The notes under the pieces are model-generated. The model was not told the origin of the DNA. It did not search any database and saw only the letters and a program-made list of their open reading frames with translations. From Pseudomonas graminis (GTDB lineage Bacteria; Pseudomonadota; Gammaproteobacteria; Pseudomonadales; Pseudomonadaceae), in assembly GCF_013201545.1 (NCBI RefSeq), contig NZ_CP053746.1, positions 682,001 to 746,000 on the forward strand: DNA of 64,000 bases. The letters are read 5' to 3'. Both the position numbers and the translations under genes were made by a program. How positions within the stretch are numbered: the stretch's first letter is position 1; the number at the start of each line of letters is the position of its first letter. Shown here piece by piece: positions 1-8,511 of the stretch.

Positions 1-632
1 TTCACGCGTGCAGCCCACTGGCTGACCGGCCAGTTGTACCAGGTGTTTACGTAGTTACCGACTTGCGAGCCGCAGAACGACAGGTTCTGGAAGTCGCAAG
101 GGAAGCTGTTGAAGTCTTCGCCTTCGCCGAAACGGCCGACCTTGATGTCCAGCTTGCCGTCGAAGTACTTCTGCTTGACCCACATCTGGGTCAGACGCCA
201 GGTCTGGCCACGGCCCCAGACTTCCTGGGAGGAACTGAGCGTGCCGGCACGCGGATCGCCGATACGGTCGTTGGAAATGTTGTTGCCACTACGCTCGGTG
301 ATCGCGAGCTTGAACTCTGCGTCGTGCCAGCCGAGGATTTTTTGCAGGTCCATCTGTACGCCAAACGCAAACTGGTCGCTGTAGCGGCCGGTTCTGTCGT
401 CGTTGTAACCACCGTTGAGGTTGGAGGCGGCTTCGCCTACATACTCGATCGGGAAGTCGTAACCCTTGTCATACAGCTCTTGACGCAGACCACCCCAGTC
501 ACCGGTCATGTGCTCGCTGGCTTTGAAAGGCTCCATTGCAGACGCCGTTCCGGAAATCGTCAACGCGCTCAGGACAGACAACCCACCGATCAGCTGAAAC
601 TGGTTAAGCGACTTGTTACGTACCTTTTTCAT
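1..632 (-). CDS. oprB: Carbohydrate-selective porin OprB (5' part, runs off window)
   Basis: Outer-membrane porin for glucose and related sugars. The frame opens with ATG at 630-632 on the minus strand and stays open to base 1, so about 210 N-terminal residues are visible. A Lys/Arg-rich start and a hydrophobic stretch ending TASA, followed by MEPFKASEHMTGDWGGLR, form a signal peptide plus the conserved OprB start (GDWGGLR). Later segments, such as QVWGRGQTWRLTQ-like strands and SQEVWGRG, fit beta-barrel strands. It follows gtsD by 137 bp in the same direction, which suits sugar entry feeding the periplasmic binding protein GtsA. Strong family call; the C-terminus is unseen. Confidence 0.9.
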   Translation of the reverse strand, partial: MKKVRNKSLNQFQLIGGLSVLSALTISGTASAMEPFKASEHMTGDWGGLRQELYDKGYDFPIEYVGEAASNLNGGYNDDRTGRYSDQFAFGVQMDLQKILGWHDAEFKLAITERSGNNISNDRIGDPRAGTLSSSQEVWGRGQTWRLTQMWVKQKYFDGKLDIKVGRFGEGEDFNSFPCDFQNLSFCGSQVGNYVNTWYNWPVSQWAARV

Positions 633-769
633 CCCTTGGATCCTCGTTTTATTGTTATTAGCTTTTGAACAGCGTTGTAACCACGTACATCGTGTGCATG
701 ACGGGTTTTGTACGGCAGACATCCACCCGTCACAGGTGCTCGTTTGTGCAGTGCTCCTGCACGTCGGGA

Positions 770-1930
770 TCAGTTGCGGTTGAGCCGCGTGACATTCCCC
801 ATGTTCTCCACCGACTGACTCGGTGCCAATACGCCAAGGCGCTCGCCGTTTTTTGCGTCGAACAGCAGAACCTTCGCCGGATCGAACTGCAGCGTCAAGG
901 TCTCGCCCACAGCAGGTGCAATATCCGGTGCCAGACGGCAGCAGACCTTGCTCTCGTTGAGGGTAACGAATACCAGCGTATCCGGGCCAGTCGGCTCGGT
1001 CACCTGGACTTCGGCGCGAATGGTCGGCAGACCTGCAGCATCACCGGACGCTAGCACAATCTGCTCGGGACGCAGGCCCAGAATCACCTCACGGTCTTCA
1101 AGGCCGGCGTCGTTCATGCTCATCGGCAGTTCGCAACGGGCCTGACCGCTGTCGAGCAGTGCGAAGAGGCGACCGTCCTTGCGTTGCAGACGCAGCGGGA
1201 TGAAATTCATGGGCGGCGAGCCGATGAAGCTGGCCACGAACAGGTTCGCCGGATCGTTGTAGATCTGCTTCGGCGTGCCGAACTGCTGAATGATGCCGTC
1301 CTTCATGACCGCCACCTTGTCGCCCAGGGTCATGGCTTCGATCTGGTCGTGGGTCACGTAGACCGTGGTGGTCTTCAGGCGCTGGTGCATCAGTTTCATT
1401 TCGGTCCGCATCTCGACGCGCAGCTTGGCATCGAGGTTGGAAAGCGGCTCGTCGAACAGGTAGATCTTCGGACGACGAGCCAGTGCCCGGCCCATGGCGA
1501 CACGCTGTTGCTGACCACCGGACAATTGCCCCGGCTTGCGGTTGAGCAGGTGCTCGATCTGCAGCAGCTTGGCGACCCGCGCCACTTCGGCGTCGATATC
1601 AGCCTGGTTCATCTTGCGAATCTTCAGCCCGAACTCGATGTTCTCGCGCACGCTCATGGTCGGGTACAGCGCGTAGGACTGGAACACCATTGCGATGTCA
1701 CGATCCTTCGGGCTCATGCCGCTGACGTCCTGATCACCGATCATGATCGCGCCGCCGGTAATGTTTTCCAGGCCAGCGATGCAGTTCATCAGGGTCGACT
1801 TACCGCAGCCCGAAGGACCGACCAGAATCAGGAACTCGCCTTCTTTGATGGAGAGTTCGATGTTCTTCAGGGTGTCCGGCAGACCGGCCCCGTAAGTCTT
1901 GTTTACATTGCGTAGTTCAAGCGTTGCCAT
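770..1930 (-). CDS. gtsD: Sugar ABC transporter ATP-binding protein GtsD (MalK/UgpC type)
   Basis: Cytoplasmic ATPase of the glucose/mannose importer, 386 aa. Visible motifs are Walker A GPSGCGKST near residue 38, the signature LSGGQQQR near 136, Walker B IYLFDEPLSNLD and the switch His in YVTHDQ. A roughly 150-residue C-terminal OB-fold regulatory region (TOBE type) is typical of the MalK/UgpC branch. It begins 2 bp after gtsC, so the two are translationally close. Last of four gts genes before oprB. The symbol follows P. putida/P. fluorescens use; the substrate is inferred from the adjacent glk, edd, gltR and oprB. Confidence 0.93.
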   Translation of the reverse strand: MATLELRNVNKTYGAGLPDTLKNIELSIKEGEFLILVGPSGCGKSTLMNCIAGLENITGGAIMIGDQDVSGMSPKDRDIAMVFQSYALYPTMSVRENIEFGLKIRKMNQADIDAEVARVAKLLQIEHLLNRKPGQLSGGQQQRVAMGRALARRPKIYLFDEPLSNLDAKLRVEMRTEMKLMHQRLKTTTVYVTHDQIEAMTLGDKVAVMKDGIIQQFGTPKQIYNDPANLFVASFIGSPPMNFIPLRLQRKDGRLFALLDSGQARCELPMSMNDAGLEDREVILGLRPEQIVLASGDAAGLPTIRAEVQVTEPTGPDTLVFVTLNESKVCCRLAPDIAPAVGETLTLQFDPAKVLLFDAKNGERLGVLAPSQSVENMGNVTRLNRN

Positions 1931-1932
1931 GA

Positions 1933-2778
1933 TTACCCCTTGACTGCGCCGGCCGTCAGCCCGCGCACGAAATACTTGCCTGCGACCACGTAGACCAGCA
2001 GGGTCGGCAGCCCGGCGATCATCGCCGCCGCCATATCAACGTTGTATTCCTTGACGCCGGTGCTGGTGTTGACCAGGTTGTTCAGCGCGACCGTGATCGG
2101 CTGCGAATCACCACTGGAGAACACCACGCCGAACAGGAAGTCGTTCCAGATCTGGGTGAACTGCCAGATCAGGCAGACCATGATGATCGGCGTCGACATC
2201 GGCAGAATGATCCGACGGAAGATGGTGAAGAAACCTGCACCGTCCAGCCGCGCCGCTTTCACCAGTGCATCCGGAATACTGACGTAGTAGTTGCGGAAGA
2301 ACAGCGTGGTGAACGCCAGACCGTAAACGACGTGGACGAACACGAGACCCGTTGTGGTGCTGGCCAGGCCCATTTTGCCGAGGGTGAAAGACGCCGGCAG
2401 CAGCACGGTCTGGAACGGCAGGAAGCAACCGAACAGCAGCAGACCAAAGAACAACTGCGAACCGCGGAAGCGCCACATCGACAGTACGTAGCCGTTCAGC
2501 GCACCAATGGTGGTAGAGATCAGCACCGCGGGAACGGTGATCAGGAACGAGTTCCAGAAGTAGCCCTTCACCGTCGCCCAGGCTTTGATCCAGCCGATGG
2601 CGGTCACTTCGGTCGGCCAGCTGAGCAGGTTGCCGCTGCCGATGTCTTCCGGCGATTTGAAGCTGGTCAGCAGCATGACCACCAACGGCACCAAATAAAT
2701 GAACACCGCAACGATCAGCACCGCATAGATGGCGACGCGGCTCAGGCTGAGGGCAGGCTTGTTGACGAGACTAGTCAT
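1933..2778 (-). CDS. gtsC: Sugar ABC transporter permease GtsC
   Basis: Inner-membrane permease subunit of the MalG type, 281 aa. It has an N-terminal TM segment (about residues 15-37), further hydrophobic helices, and the EAA-loop region around VKAARLDGAGFFTIFRRIILP that docks on the ATPase. Its start overlaps the end of gtsB by 8 bp, indicating translational coupling. With gtsB it forms the membrane channel for glucose delivered by GtsA. Confidence 0.93.
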   Translation of the reverse strand: MTSLVNKPALSLSRVAIYAVLIVAVFIYLVPLVVMLLTSFKSPEDIGSGNLLSWPTEVTAIGWIKAWATVKGYFWNSFLITVPAVLISTTIGALNGYVLSMWRFRGSQLFFGLLLFGCFLPFQTVLLPASFTLGKMGLASTTTGLVFVHVVYGLAFTTLFFRNYYVSIPDALVKAARLDGAGFFTIFRRIILPMSTPIIMVCLIWQFTQIWNDFLFGVVFSSGDSQPITVALNNLVNTSTGVKEYNVDMAAAMIAGLPTLLVYVVAGKYFVRGLTAGAVKG

Positions 2779-3679
2779 TGCGCTTGGCCCTCAGCTCGGA
2801 ATACAGATAAGGGACAAGGATGGCGAGAATTGCGCCGAGCATCAAAATCGCACTGGCGGAACCCATGCCCATCTGGCCACGGCTGAAGGTGAACGAGTAC
2901 ATGAACATCGCGGGCAAGTCCGACGAATAGCCCGGGCCACCCGCCGTCATGGCAGCGACCAGGTCGAAACTCTTGATGGCGATGTGCGCCAGGATCATGA
3001 CCGCACTGAAGAACACCGGACGCAGGCTTGGCAGCACGACCTTCCAGTAGATTTTCGGCATGCTCGCGCCGTCGATCTGCGCAGCACGGATGATCGACTG
3101 ATCGACACCGCGAAGGCCGGCCAGAAACATCGCCATGATGAAGCCTGACGCCTGCCATACCGCAGCGATCACCAGGCAGTAGACAACGCGGTCCGGATCG
3201 ATCAGCCAGTCCAGGCGGAAGCCTTCCCAGCCCCAGTCACGCAGCAGTTTGTCCAGGCCCATGCCTGGGTTGAGCAGCCATTTCCAGGCCGTACCGGTGA
3301 CGATCATCGAGAGCGCCATCGGGTACAGGTAGATGGTGCGGATGAAACCTTCGCGGCGGATGCGCTGATCCAGAAAGACTGCCAGCAGCACGCCAACCAC
3401 CATGCTGATGCCGATGAACATGCCACCGAACACCGCGAGGTTTTTGCTGGCTACCCACCACCGGTCGTTGTCGAACAACCGCGCGTATTGCGCCAGACCC
3501 ACAAACTTGTAAGTTGGCAAGAAAGTCGAGTTAGTGAACGACAGAACGAACGTCCACAGGATATAGCCGTAGAAGCCCACCAATACGATGAACATGCTGG
3601 GCGCCAGCACCAGTTTGGGTAGCCAGCGCTGCAGTGCATCGAACGGCGAGGCTTTGCTGAACACAGCAACAGAACTCAT
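2771..3679 (-). CDS. gtsB: Sugar ABC transporter permease GtsB
   Basis: MalF-type permease, about 302 aa, with roughly six hydrophobic helices and the EAA-like segment IIRAAQIDGASMPKIYWKVVLP. I place the start at ATG 3677-3679 (MSSVAVFSKAS). The frame continues upstream, but only to a TTG inside the repeat element at 3710-3783, and that extension is unlikely to be coding. It is separated from gtsA by 114 bp that is largely that repeat, which may set the ratio of binding protein to permease. Confidence 0.92.
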   Translation of the reverse strand: MSSVAVFSKASPFDALQRWLPKLVLAPSMFIVLVGFYGYILWTFVLSFTNSTFLPTYKFVGLAQYARLFDNDRWWVASKNLAVFGGMFIGISMVVGVLLAVFLDQRIRREGFIRTIYLYPMALSMIVTGTAWKWLLNPGMGLDKLLRDWGWEGFRLDWLIDPDRVVYCLVIAAVWQASGFIMAMFLAGLRGVDQSIIRAAQIDGASMPKIYWKVVLPSLRPVFFSAVMILAHIAIKSFDLVAAMTAGGPGYSSDLPAMFMYSFTFSRGQMGMGSASAILMLGAILAILVPYLYSELRAKRND

Positions 3680-3707
3680 GGTGAAAATCCAATAAGAAGT
3701 GAAAGCG

Positions 3708-3785
3708 GCCGCAAGTCGCAAGCCTCAAGCTGCAAGTCAGAAGCCAATCATCGATCAGCTTGAGACTTGCAGCTTGCCGCTAGTC
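3708..3785. repeat. AAGCTNCAAGC-type inverted repeat, copy 1 (gtsA/gtsB junction)
   Basis: An imperfect inverted repeat. Left-arm units such as CAAGCCTCAAGCTGCAAG are mirrored on the right by GCTTGAGACTTGCAGCTTG, around a centre near 3750. It fills most of the gap between gtsA and gtsB. It shares its wording with copies at 7455-7560, 22205-22280, 52964-53060 and 59323-59413 and differs from the GAGCGAGCTTGCTCGC REP type. No coding frame is apparent. Confidence 0.75.
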
Positions 3786-3793
3786 GCTGGCCT

Positions 3794-5080
3794 TTATTTG
3801 GCAGACTTGATCGCAGCGCCCAGCTTCTTCGCCGCATCGGCCGGATCGGCTTTCGGGTCGTTGATGAAGTTGGTCACGACATCAAAGAACGCGCCTTGCA
3901 CGGCCAGTGTGGTGGCCATGTTGTGCGCCATGCTTGGTTGCAGGCCGCCGGTTTTGGCGTCAGCCAGGAAATCCTTGGCTGCGGTCTGGGCGCACGAGTC
4001 GAAACCGTACTTGCCCATGTCAGCCAGCATGTCGTTGCGAACCGGGATCGAGCCTTTGTTGATGCTGAAGACTTTCTGGAAGTTTTCACCCAACACGACC
4101 TTGGCGATGTCCTGCTGACCCGCAGCAGTACCCGCATCCTTCTGCTTGAAAACAGCCAGGGAGTCAATGTTGTAGGTGAACGCCTTGTCGGTGCCCGGGA
4201 ACGCTACGCACTCGTAGTCCTTGCCGGCGACTTTCTTGGCGGCGGTCCATTCGCTCTTGGCCCAGTCACCCATGATCTGCATGCCGGCCTTGCCGTTGAT
4301 GACTTTGGCCGCTTCCAGGTTCCAGTCCTGGCCTTTGCCGTCGGCATCCATGTAGGTAGCGACTTTCTTCAGCTCGGTCAGCGACTTGACCATTTCAGGG
4401 CCGGTTAGCGCAGCGTTGTCGAGGTCGACCAGTGCCTTCTTGTAACCGTCAGCGCCCATGACAGAGAGAACGACGGCTTCAAAAACGGTGCTGTCCTGCC
4501 AAGGTTGGCCACCGTGGGCCAGAGGGATGAAGCCTGCCGCTTTGAGCTTGTCGCCCGCTGCGTAGAATTCTTCGAGGGTGGTAGGAGCTTTTTCGATACC
4601 GGCTTTCTTGAAGACTTCCGGGTTGATCCACAGCCAGTTGACGCGGTGGATGTTCACCGGCACGGCCACGTAATCACCGTCGTACTTCACGGTATCGGAG
4701 ACTTTCTTGTCCAGCAGGCTGTCCCACTTCTCCTCTTTGGAGACGTTTTTCAGCACGTCGGTATCAAGCAGGCCGGTGGAAGCCCATTCCTGAATGTCCG
4801 GGCCTTTGATTTGGGCAACGCCAGGCGGGTTGCCAGCAACGGCGCGGCTCTTTAGCACGGTCATTGCAGTTGCACCGCCGCCGCCTGCGACAGCGCCGTC
4901 TTTCCAGGTGAAACCGTCTTTTTCAACTTGCGCGCGGAGCACATCGACAGCGGCTTTTTCGCCACCGGACGTCCACCAGTGCACAACTTCGACGGTGCCT
5001 TTGGCATCAGCCGCCATGGCGCTCAGAGGGAACAACGAGGCGAGGGAAATAAGTGCAGCGAGACGGGAAATCGAATTCAT
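3794..5080 (-). CDS. gtsA: Periplasmic glucose/mannose-binding protein GtsA
   Basis: Solute-binding protein of the carbohydrate ABC family (SBP type 1), 428 aa. The first 23 residues form a signal peptide ending LSAMA, before [13 protein letters not shown], the usual start of mature GtsA-like proteins ([10 protein letters not shown]). It is first of the gts genes and preceded by AAAGG about 8 bases before ATG. The 138 bp upstream, between it and gtrS, contains two near-perfect inverted repeats (5138-5155 and 5180-5203) that are candidate operators. It captures glucose entering through OprB and hands it to GtsBC. Confidence 0.94.
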   Translation of the reverse strand: MNSISRLAALISLASLFPLSAMAADAKGTVEVVHWWTSGGEKAAVDVLRAQVEKDGFTWKDGAVAGGGGATAMTVLKSRAVAGNPPGVAQIKGPDIQEWASTGLLDTDVLKNVSKEEKWDSLLDKKVSDTVKYDGDYVAVPVNIHRVNWLWINPEVFKKAGIEKAPTTLEEFYAAGDKLKAAGFIPLAHGGQPWQDSTVFEAVVLSVMGADGYKKALVDLDNAALTGPEMVKSLTELKKVATYMDADGKGQDWNLEAAKVINGKAGMQIMGDWAKSEWTAAKKVAGKDYECVAFPGTDKAFTYNIDSLAVFKQKDAGTAAGQQDIAKVVLGENFQKVFSINKGSIPVRNDMLADMGKYGFDSCAQTAAKDFLADAKTGGLQPSMAHNMATTLAVQGAFFDVVTNFINDPKADPADAAKKLGAAIKSAK

Positions 5081-5137
5081 ATCTGACCTTTCTTGTTGTT
5101 ATGCATGAGCAAGTCGTGGCGCTTGCGCTGCGTGGAT

Positions 5138-5155
5138 TCTAACCAAGGGGTTAGA
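5138..5155. promoter_or_regulatory. Inverted repeat upstream of gtsA (TCTAACC-N4-GGTTAGA)
   Basis: Perfect 7-bp arms TCTAACC and GGTTAGA with a 4-base centre, 58 bp before the gtsA ATG. Its place in the short gtrS-gtsA gap suggests a regulator site, possibly for GltR, but no verified consensus is matched. Confidence 0.4.
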
Positions 5156-5179
5156 GAGGACGGTAACGAAGGGATGCGC

Positions 5180-5203
5180 GAATGTCACAGAGCTGTGACA
5201 TTC
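5180..5203. promoter_or_regulatory. Perfect 11-bp-arm palindrome upstream of gtsA
   Basis: GAATGTCACAG and CTGTGACATTC are exact reverse complements separated by 2 bases. The two-base centre argues for a dimeric protein site rather than a hairpin, and no T-tract follows on either strand. It lies 100 bp upstream of gtsA and 16 bp past the gtrS stop. A terminator for gtrS is the alternative. Confidence 0.45.
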
Positions 5204-5218
5204 AGAAAAGCGGCCGGA

Positions 5219-6679
5219 TTACTCCACGCCGCGCGGCAGATACAGCGTGACCCGCAACCCGCCTTCGCGCATGTTCTGCAACGTCACTTCGCCGCCATGG
5301 CTATGGGCAATGTTGCGCGCAATTCCGAGACCCAGCCCGTAGCCCTGCTGGTGTTTGCCGGCCAGCCGGAAGTGCGGCTCGAAGACCTGCTCAAGCCGCT
5401 GTTCCGGCACGCCCGGGCCTTCGTCTTCGACGTGCAGAATGAACGCGTCGGCGTCGTCTTCGACGAACAGGTGCGCGCGGTCGCCGTACTTGATCGCGTT
5501 ATCGATCAGGTTGCCCATGCAGCGACGCAGCGCCAGAGGCTTGCCGTAGTACATCGACATCGCCTTGCCCTGCAACGTGACACGGCCCGCGCCATCGGGG
5601 GCGAGATAGGGTTCGATCAGGCAATCCAGCGCGTGATTGAGGTCGACCGGCTCGATGTTCTCGTGAATGTCGGTGTCCTTCACGCACTGCAATGCGCCTT
5701 TGACCAGCAGCTCCAACTCATCCAGATCGCGGGTGAATTTGGCCTGCATCTGTTCGTCTTCGAGCAGCTCAACGCGTAGCCGCAAGCGAGTGATCGGCGT
5801 GCGCAAGTCATGAGAAATCGCGCTGAACAGCTGACCGCGTTCGGTCAGGTAACGGCTGATGCGATCGCGCATGGTGTTGAACGCCCGGGTCACTTCCACC
5901 ACTTCACTGCCGCCGCCCTCCACCACCGGCTCGACGTCGGCACCCAGCGACAGATCCCGCGCAGCATGAGCCAGACGCTTGAGCGGGCCGCTCTGCCAGT
6001 GCACCAGCAGGCCGATGAAGACCAGCAGAAAGAGACTGGTCAGGGCAATGAACCAGACCTGCTGAGAAGGCAGACCTTCGGCTTCGAGCATGGTGTAGGG
6101 CTCAGGCAGCAGCGAGGCGATGTACAGCCATTCGCCAGGCGACAGCTCGATCTGCGTCACCAGCACGGGCGGATTCACCGGTTCGAGGGTTAGCGCGTAA
6201 TGAGCCCACGAGCGTGGCAGCTCATCGAGCCTGAGGCCGCTGTTGAAAATGCGCAGGTCTTCGGGACGCACAAAACGCACGAGGATGTCCGGGTCGGCGC
6301 CGAGGTTCTGCCGCAACACCTGACCGACCACATCGATGACAGCCGTCTTGCGGACGGTGGGCTCAAGCACTTGCATTTCCAGCGGACGGTCATTAAGTGA
6401 AACGAAGAAACGCGTGCCGCCCATGCTGCGCAGTTGATCGAGTACCAGCGGTCGAAACGCAACAGGCAGCGAGCGGAAGTAACTCACGCTTGCCGCCATG
6501 GAAAAACCCAGGCTGCGGGCACTGGTGACCAGGCCTTCCATTTGCGTCGCGCGCAATTGCGAGAGCCAGATCAGGCTGGACAGGGTTTGCGCCAGCAGCA
6601 CGGCGAGCAAGGTCAGCAGCAACATGCGCCCGAGCAGCGAGCGCGGCACCGGCAAGCGACGTTTCCTGTCCGCCACCAT
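5219..6679 (-). CDS. gtrS: Sensor histidine kinase of the glucose-uptake two-component system (GtrS/GltS)
   Basis: Inner-membrane kinase, about 486 aa. Order: TM near residues 17-40, periplasmic sensor of about 150 residues, second TM (FIALTSLFLLVFIGLLV), HAMP, HisKA with FSAISHDLRTPITRLR (phospho-His), and HATPase with NLIDNAIKYG, DEGPGVP and GLGLGIA. I use ATG 6677-6679; the frame also allows the preceding TTG. It starts a few bases after gltR in the same direction, so the two form a cognate pair. In P. aeruginosa GtrS is reported to sense 2-ketogluconate/6-phosphogluconate; that is family knowledge, not seen here. Confidence 0.92.
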   Translation of the reverse strand: MVADRKRRLPVPRSLLGRMLLLTLLAVLLAQTLSSLIWLSQLRATQMEGLVTSARSLGFSMAASVSYFRSLPVAFRPLVLDQLRSMGGTRFFVSLNDRPLEMQVLEPTVRKTAVIDVVGQVLRQNLGADPDILVRFVRPEDLRIFNSGLRLDELPRSWAHYALTLEPVNPPVLVTQIELSPGEWLYIASLLPEPYTMLEAEGLPSQQVWFIALTSLFLLVFIGLLVHWQSGPLKRLAHAARDLSLGADVEPVVEGGGSEVVEVTRAFNTMRDRISRYLTERGQLFSAISHDLRTPITRLRLRVELLEDEQMQAKFTRDLDELELLVKGALQCVKDTDIHENIEPVDLNHALDCLIEPYLAPDGAGRVTLQGKAMSMYYGKPLALRRCMGNLIDNAIKYGDRAHLFVEDDADAFILHVEDEGPGVPEQRLEQVFEPHFRLAGKHQQGYGLGLGIARNIAHSHGGEVTLQNMREGGLRVTLYLPRGVE

Positions 6680-6685
6680 CAAGGG

Positions 6686-7423
6686 CTAGTAGCCGTTGCC
6701 GGCTTGCGGCAGCACATTGGCTGCCAGCAGATAACCGCTGCCTCGCACGGTGCGGATCAATCGCGGCGCCTTGCCGGTGTCGCGCAAACGCTGACGCAGG
6801 CGGCTCACCGCCATGTCGACGATGCGCTCCAGCGGCATCAGCTCACGGCCACGGGTGGCGTTGCCGATGGTGTCGCGATCGAGAATCTGTTGGGGGTTGT
6901 CGAGGAACAGCTTGAGCAGCGCGAAATCGGCGCCGGACAAAATCACCTCCTCGCCGTCGTTGTGGAACAGCCGATGACTGACCATGTCCAGCCGCCATTC
7001 ATCGAACACCAGCACTTCACCGCCGCTGCGTTCCTGGCCGAACTGGGCACGGCGCAACAGGGCTTTGATCCGGGCCTGAAGCTCACGGGGGCTGAAGGGC
7101 TTGGCCATGTAGTCATCGGCGCCGAGCTCCAGACCAATTACGCGATCAGCCTCGTCGGAGCTGGCGGTGAGCATGATGATGGGAATATGCGGCTGACGCG
7201 GATGCTGCCTGACCCAGCGACACAGGCTGAAGCCGTCTTCATCGGGGAGCATGACGTCGAGAATCAGCAGGTCACTGGCCTCTTCGTTGAACGCCTGACG
7301 AAACTCCGCCCCATCGCCGACCGTGCGCACCTGAAAACCGGATCGGCTCAGGTAGGCTTGCAGCAACTCGCAAATCTCCTCGTCATCGTCGACCACCAGA
7401 ATCGATTTACTGACAGCGTTCAC
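6686..7423 (-). CDS. gltR: Response regulator GltR (OmpR family), GTG start
   Basis: DNA-binding response regulator, 245 aa from the GTG start. The receiver has D12/D13 and phospho-acceptor D56 (LILDVMLPDEDGF), then an OmpR-type winged helix with RLRQRLRDTGKAPRLIRTVRGSGYLL. GTG 7421-7423 is preceded by AAGGA seven bases away. The only upstream ATG (7477) lies inside the repeat at 7455-7560 and would add repeat-encoded residues, so GTG is preferred. In P. putida this regulator controls gts/oprB. It is distal to edd-glk and followed by gtrS. Confidence 0.92.
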   Translation of the reverse strand: MNAVSKSILVVDDDEEICELLQAYLSRSGFQVRTVGDGAEFRQAFNEEASDLLILDVMLPDEDGFSLCRWVRQHPRQPHIPIIMLTASSDEADRVIGLELGADDYMAKPFSPRELQARIKALLRRAQFGQERSGGEVLVFDEWRLDMVSHRLFHNDGEEVILSGADFALLKLFLDNPQQILDRDTIGNATRGRELMPLERIVDMAVSRLRQRLRDTGKAPRLIRTVRGSGYLLAANVLPQAGNGY

Positions 7424-7454
7424 ATGGTCGTCCTTGTGAGCAATGGTGGGTAAG

Positions 7455-7560
7455 GCAGCTTCAAGCTTCAAGCTCAAAGCTCAAAGCTCAAAGCGGCCAG
7501 CGAGACGTGCGCGGTCTTTGCTTGCCGCTTGCCGCTCATAACTTGCCGCTAGCGACTCGT
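7455..7560. repeat. AAGCTNCAAGC-type repeat, copy 2 (glk/gltR junction)
   Basis: The left part has tandem heptads (CTTCAAG, then three CTCAAAG units). The right part has GCTTGCCGCTTGCCGCTC and AACTTGCCGCTAG. It fills the gap between glk and gltR and overlaps the last codons of glk. The tandem heptads are more regular than in the other copies. Confidence 0.75.
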
Positions 7561-8511
7561 CGCATATTGATCCAGCGCCACGCCCGCGCCCATCAAGCCA
7601 GGATATTCGGCAGTAACCAGCCAGACCGGCACGTCATTGAAGTAATCCTTCATCAAGCCCTTCTCGGCGAACGCCTTGTTGAAGCCGCTCTGCATGAAGA
7701 AATCGACGAAGCGCGGGATTACGCCCCCGGCAATATACACGCCGCCGCGTCCGCCGACAGTCAGTACGTTATTGCCCGCCACGCGACCGAGGAACACGCA
7801 GAACTGCTCAAGCACCGCGCTGGCGACCGGATCGCCCTTGAGCGCCGCCGAGGTGATGGCCGCAGGGGATTTGAGTTCCGGCTCGATCTCGTCCAGCCCG
7901 CAGCTGACTTGATACAGCAGCAACAGCCCGGCGCCACTCAGAATGGTCTCGGCGCTGACGTGCTCATGGGTCGCCATCAACCGCATCCACAGCAGGGCTT
8001 CGCGAGGGGTACCGATCGGCAGATCAACGTGACCGCCCTCGCCCGGCACCGCAGTCCAACGCGCTTCGCCGCTGCGGATCAACGTGCCGACGCCAAGGCC
8101 GGTGCCTGGCCCGATCACCACCCGCGCGCCGCGAGGATCGCCCTTGCCATGGCGCACGGTCAGGTACTCGTCGTCCTTCAGGCGGGTCATGCCTAGGGCC
8201 ATGGCAGTGAAGTCGTTGACCAGGATCAGGTGGTCGATCTTCAGCTCGGCGCAGAATGCCTGCCTATTGATCTTCCAGTGGCTGTTGGTGAAGTGAAAAT
8301 CATCGCCGGTCACCGGCCCGGCCACGGCCAGGCAGATGGAGGTGACATCACCGCGCTGCAATTCCAGGTCCTGCAAATAGACCGTCAGGGCCTTTTCAGG
8401 ACTGGCGTAATCGACCGTCGCGAACACGCGGATCGAATGCAACTGCTCGTCTTCCCAAATGGCAAACCGCGCATTTGTGCCGCCGATATCACCCACCATC
8501 GCCAATGTCAC
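7549..8511 (-). CDS. glk: Glucokinase
   Basis: ATP-dependent phosphorylation of glucose to glucose-6-phosphate in the cytoplasm, 320 aa. The N-terminal [16 protein letters not shown] carries the ATP phosphate-binding DxGGTN motif, LVNDFTAMA holds the catalytic Asp, and GPGTGLGVG follows. The start is GTG 8509-8511, which overlaps the edd stop as GTGA, with GGAGA in the edd 3' end as ribosome site. An ATG four codons in is the alternative. Coupled to edd in the Entner-Doudoroff operon. Confidence 0.95.
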   Translation of the reverse strand: MTLAMVGDIGGTNARFAIWEDEQLHSIRVFATVDYASPEKALTVYLQDLELQRGDVTSICLAVAGPVTGDDFHFTNSHWKINRQAFCAELKIDHLILVNDFTAMALGMTRLKDDEYLTVRHGKGDPRGARVVIGPGTGLGVGTLIRSGEARWTAVPGEGGHVDLPIGTPREALLWMRLMATHEHVSAETILSGAGLLLLYQVSCGLDEIEPELKSPAAITSAALKGDPVASAVLEQFCVFLGRVAGNNVLTVGGRGGVYIAGGVIPRFVDFFMQSGFNKAFAEKGLMKDYFNDVPVWLVTAEYPGLMGAGVALDQYATSR

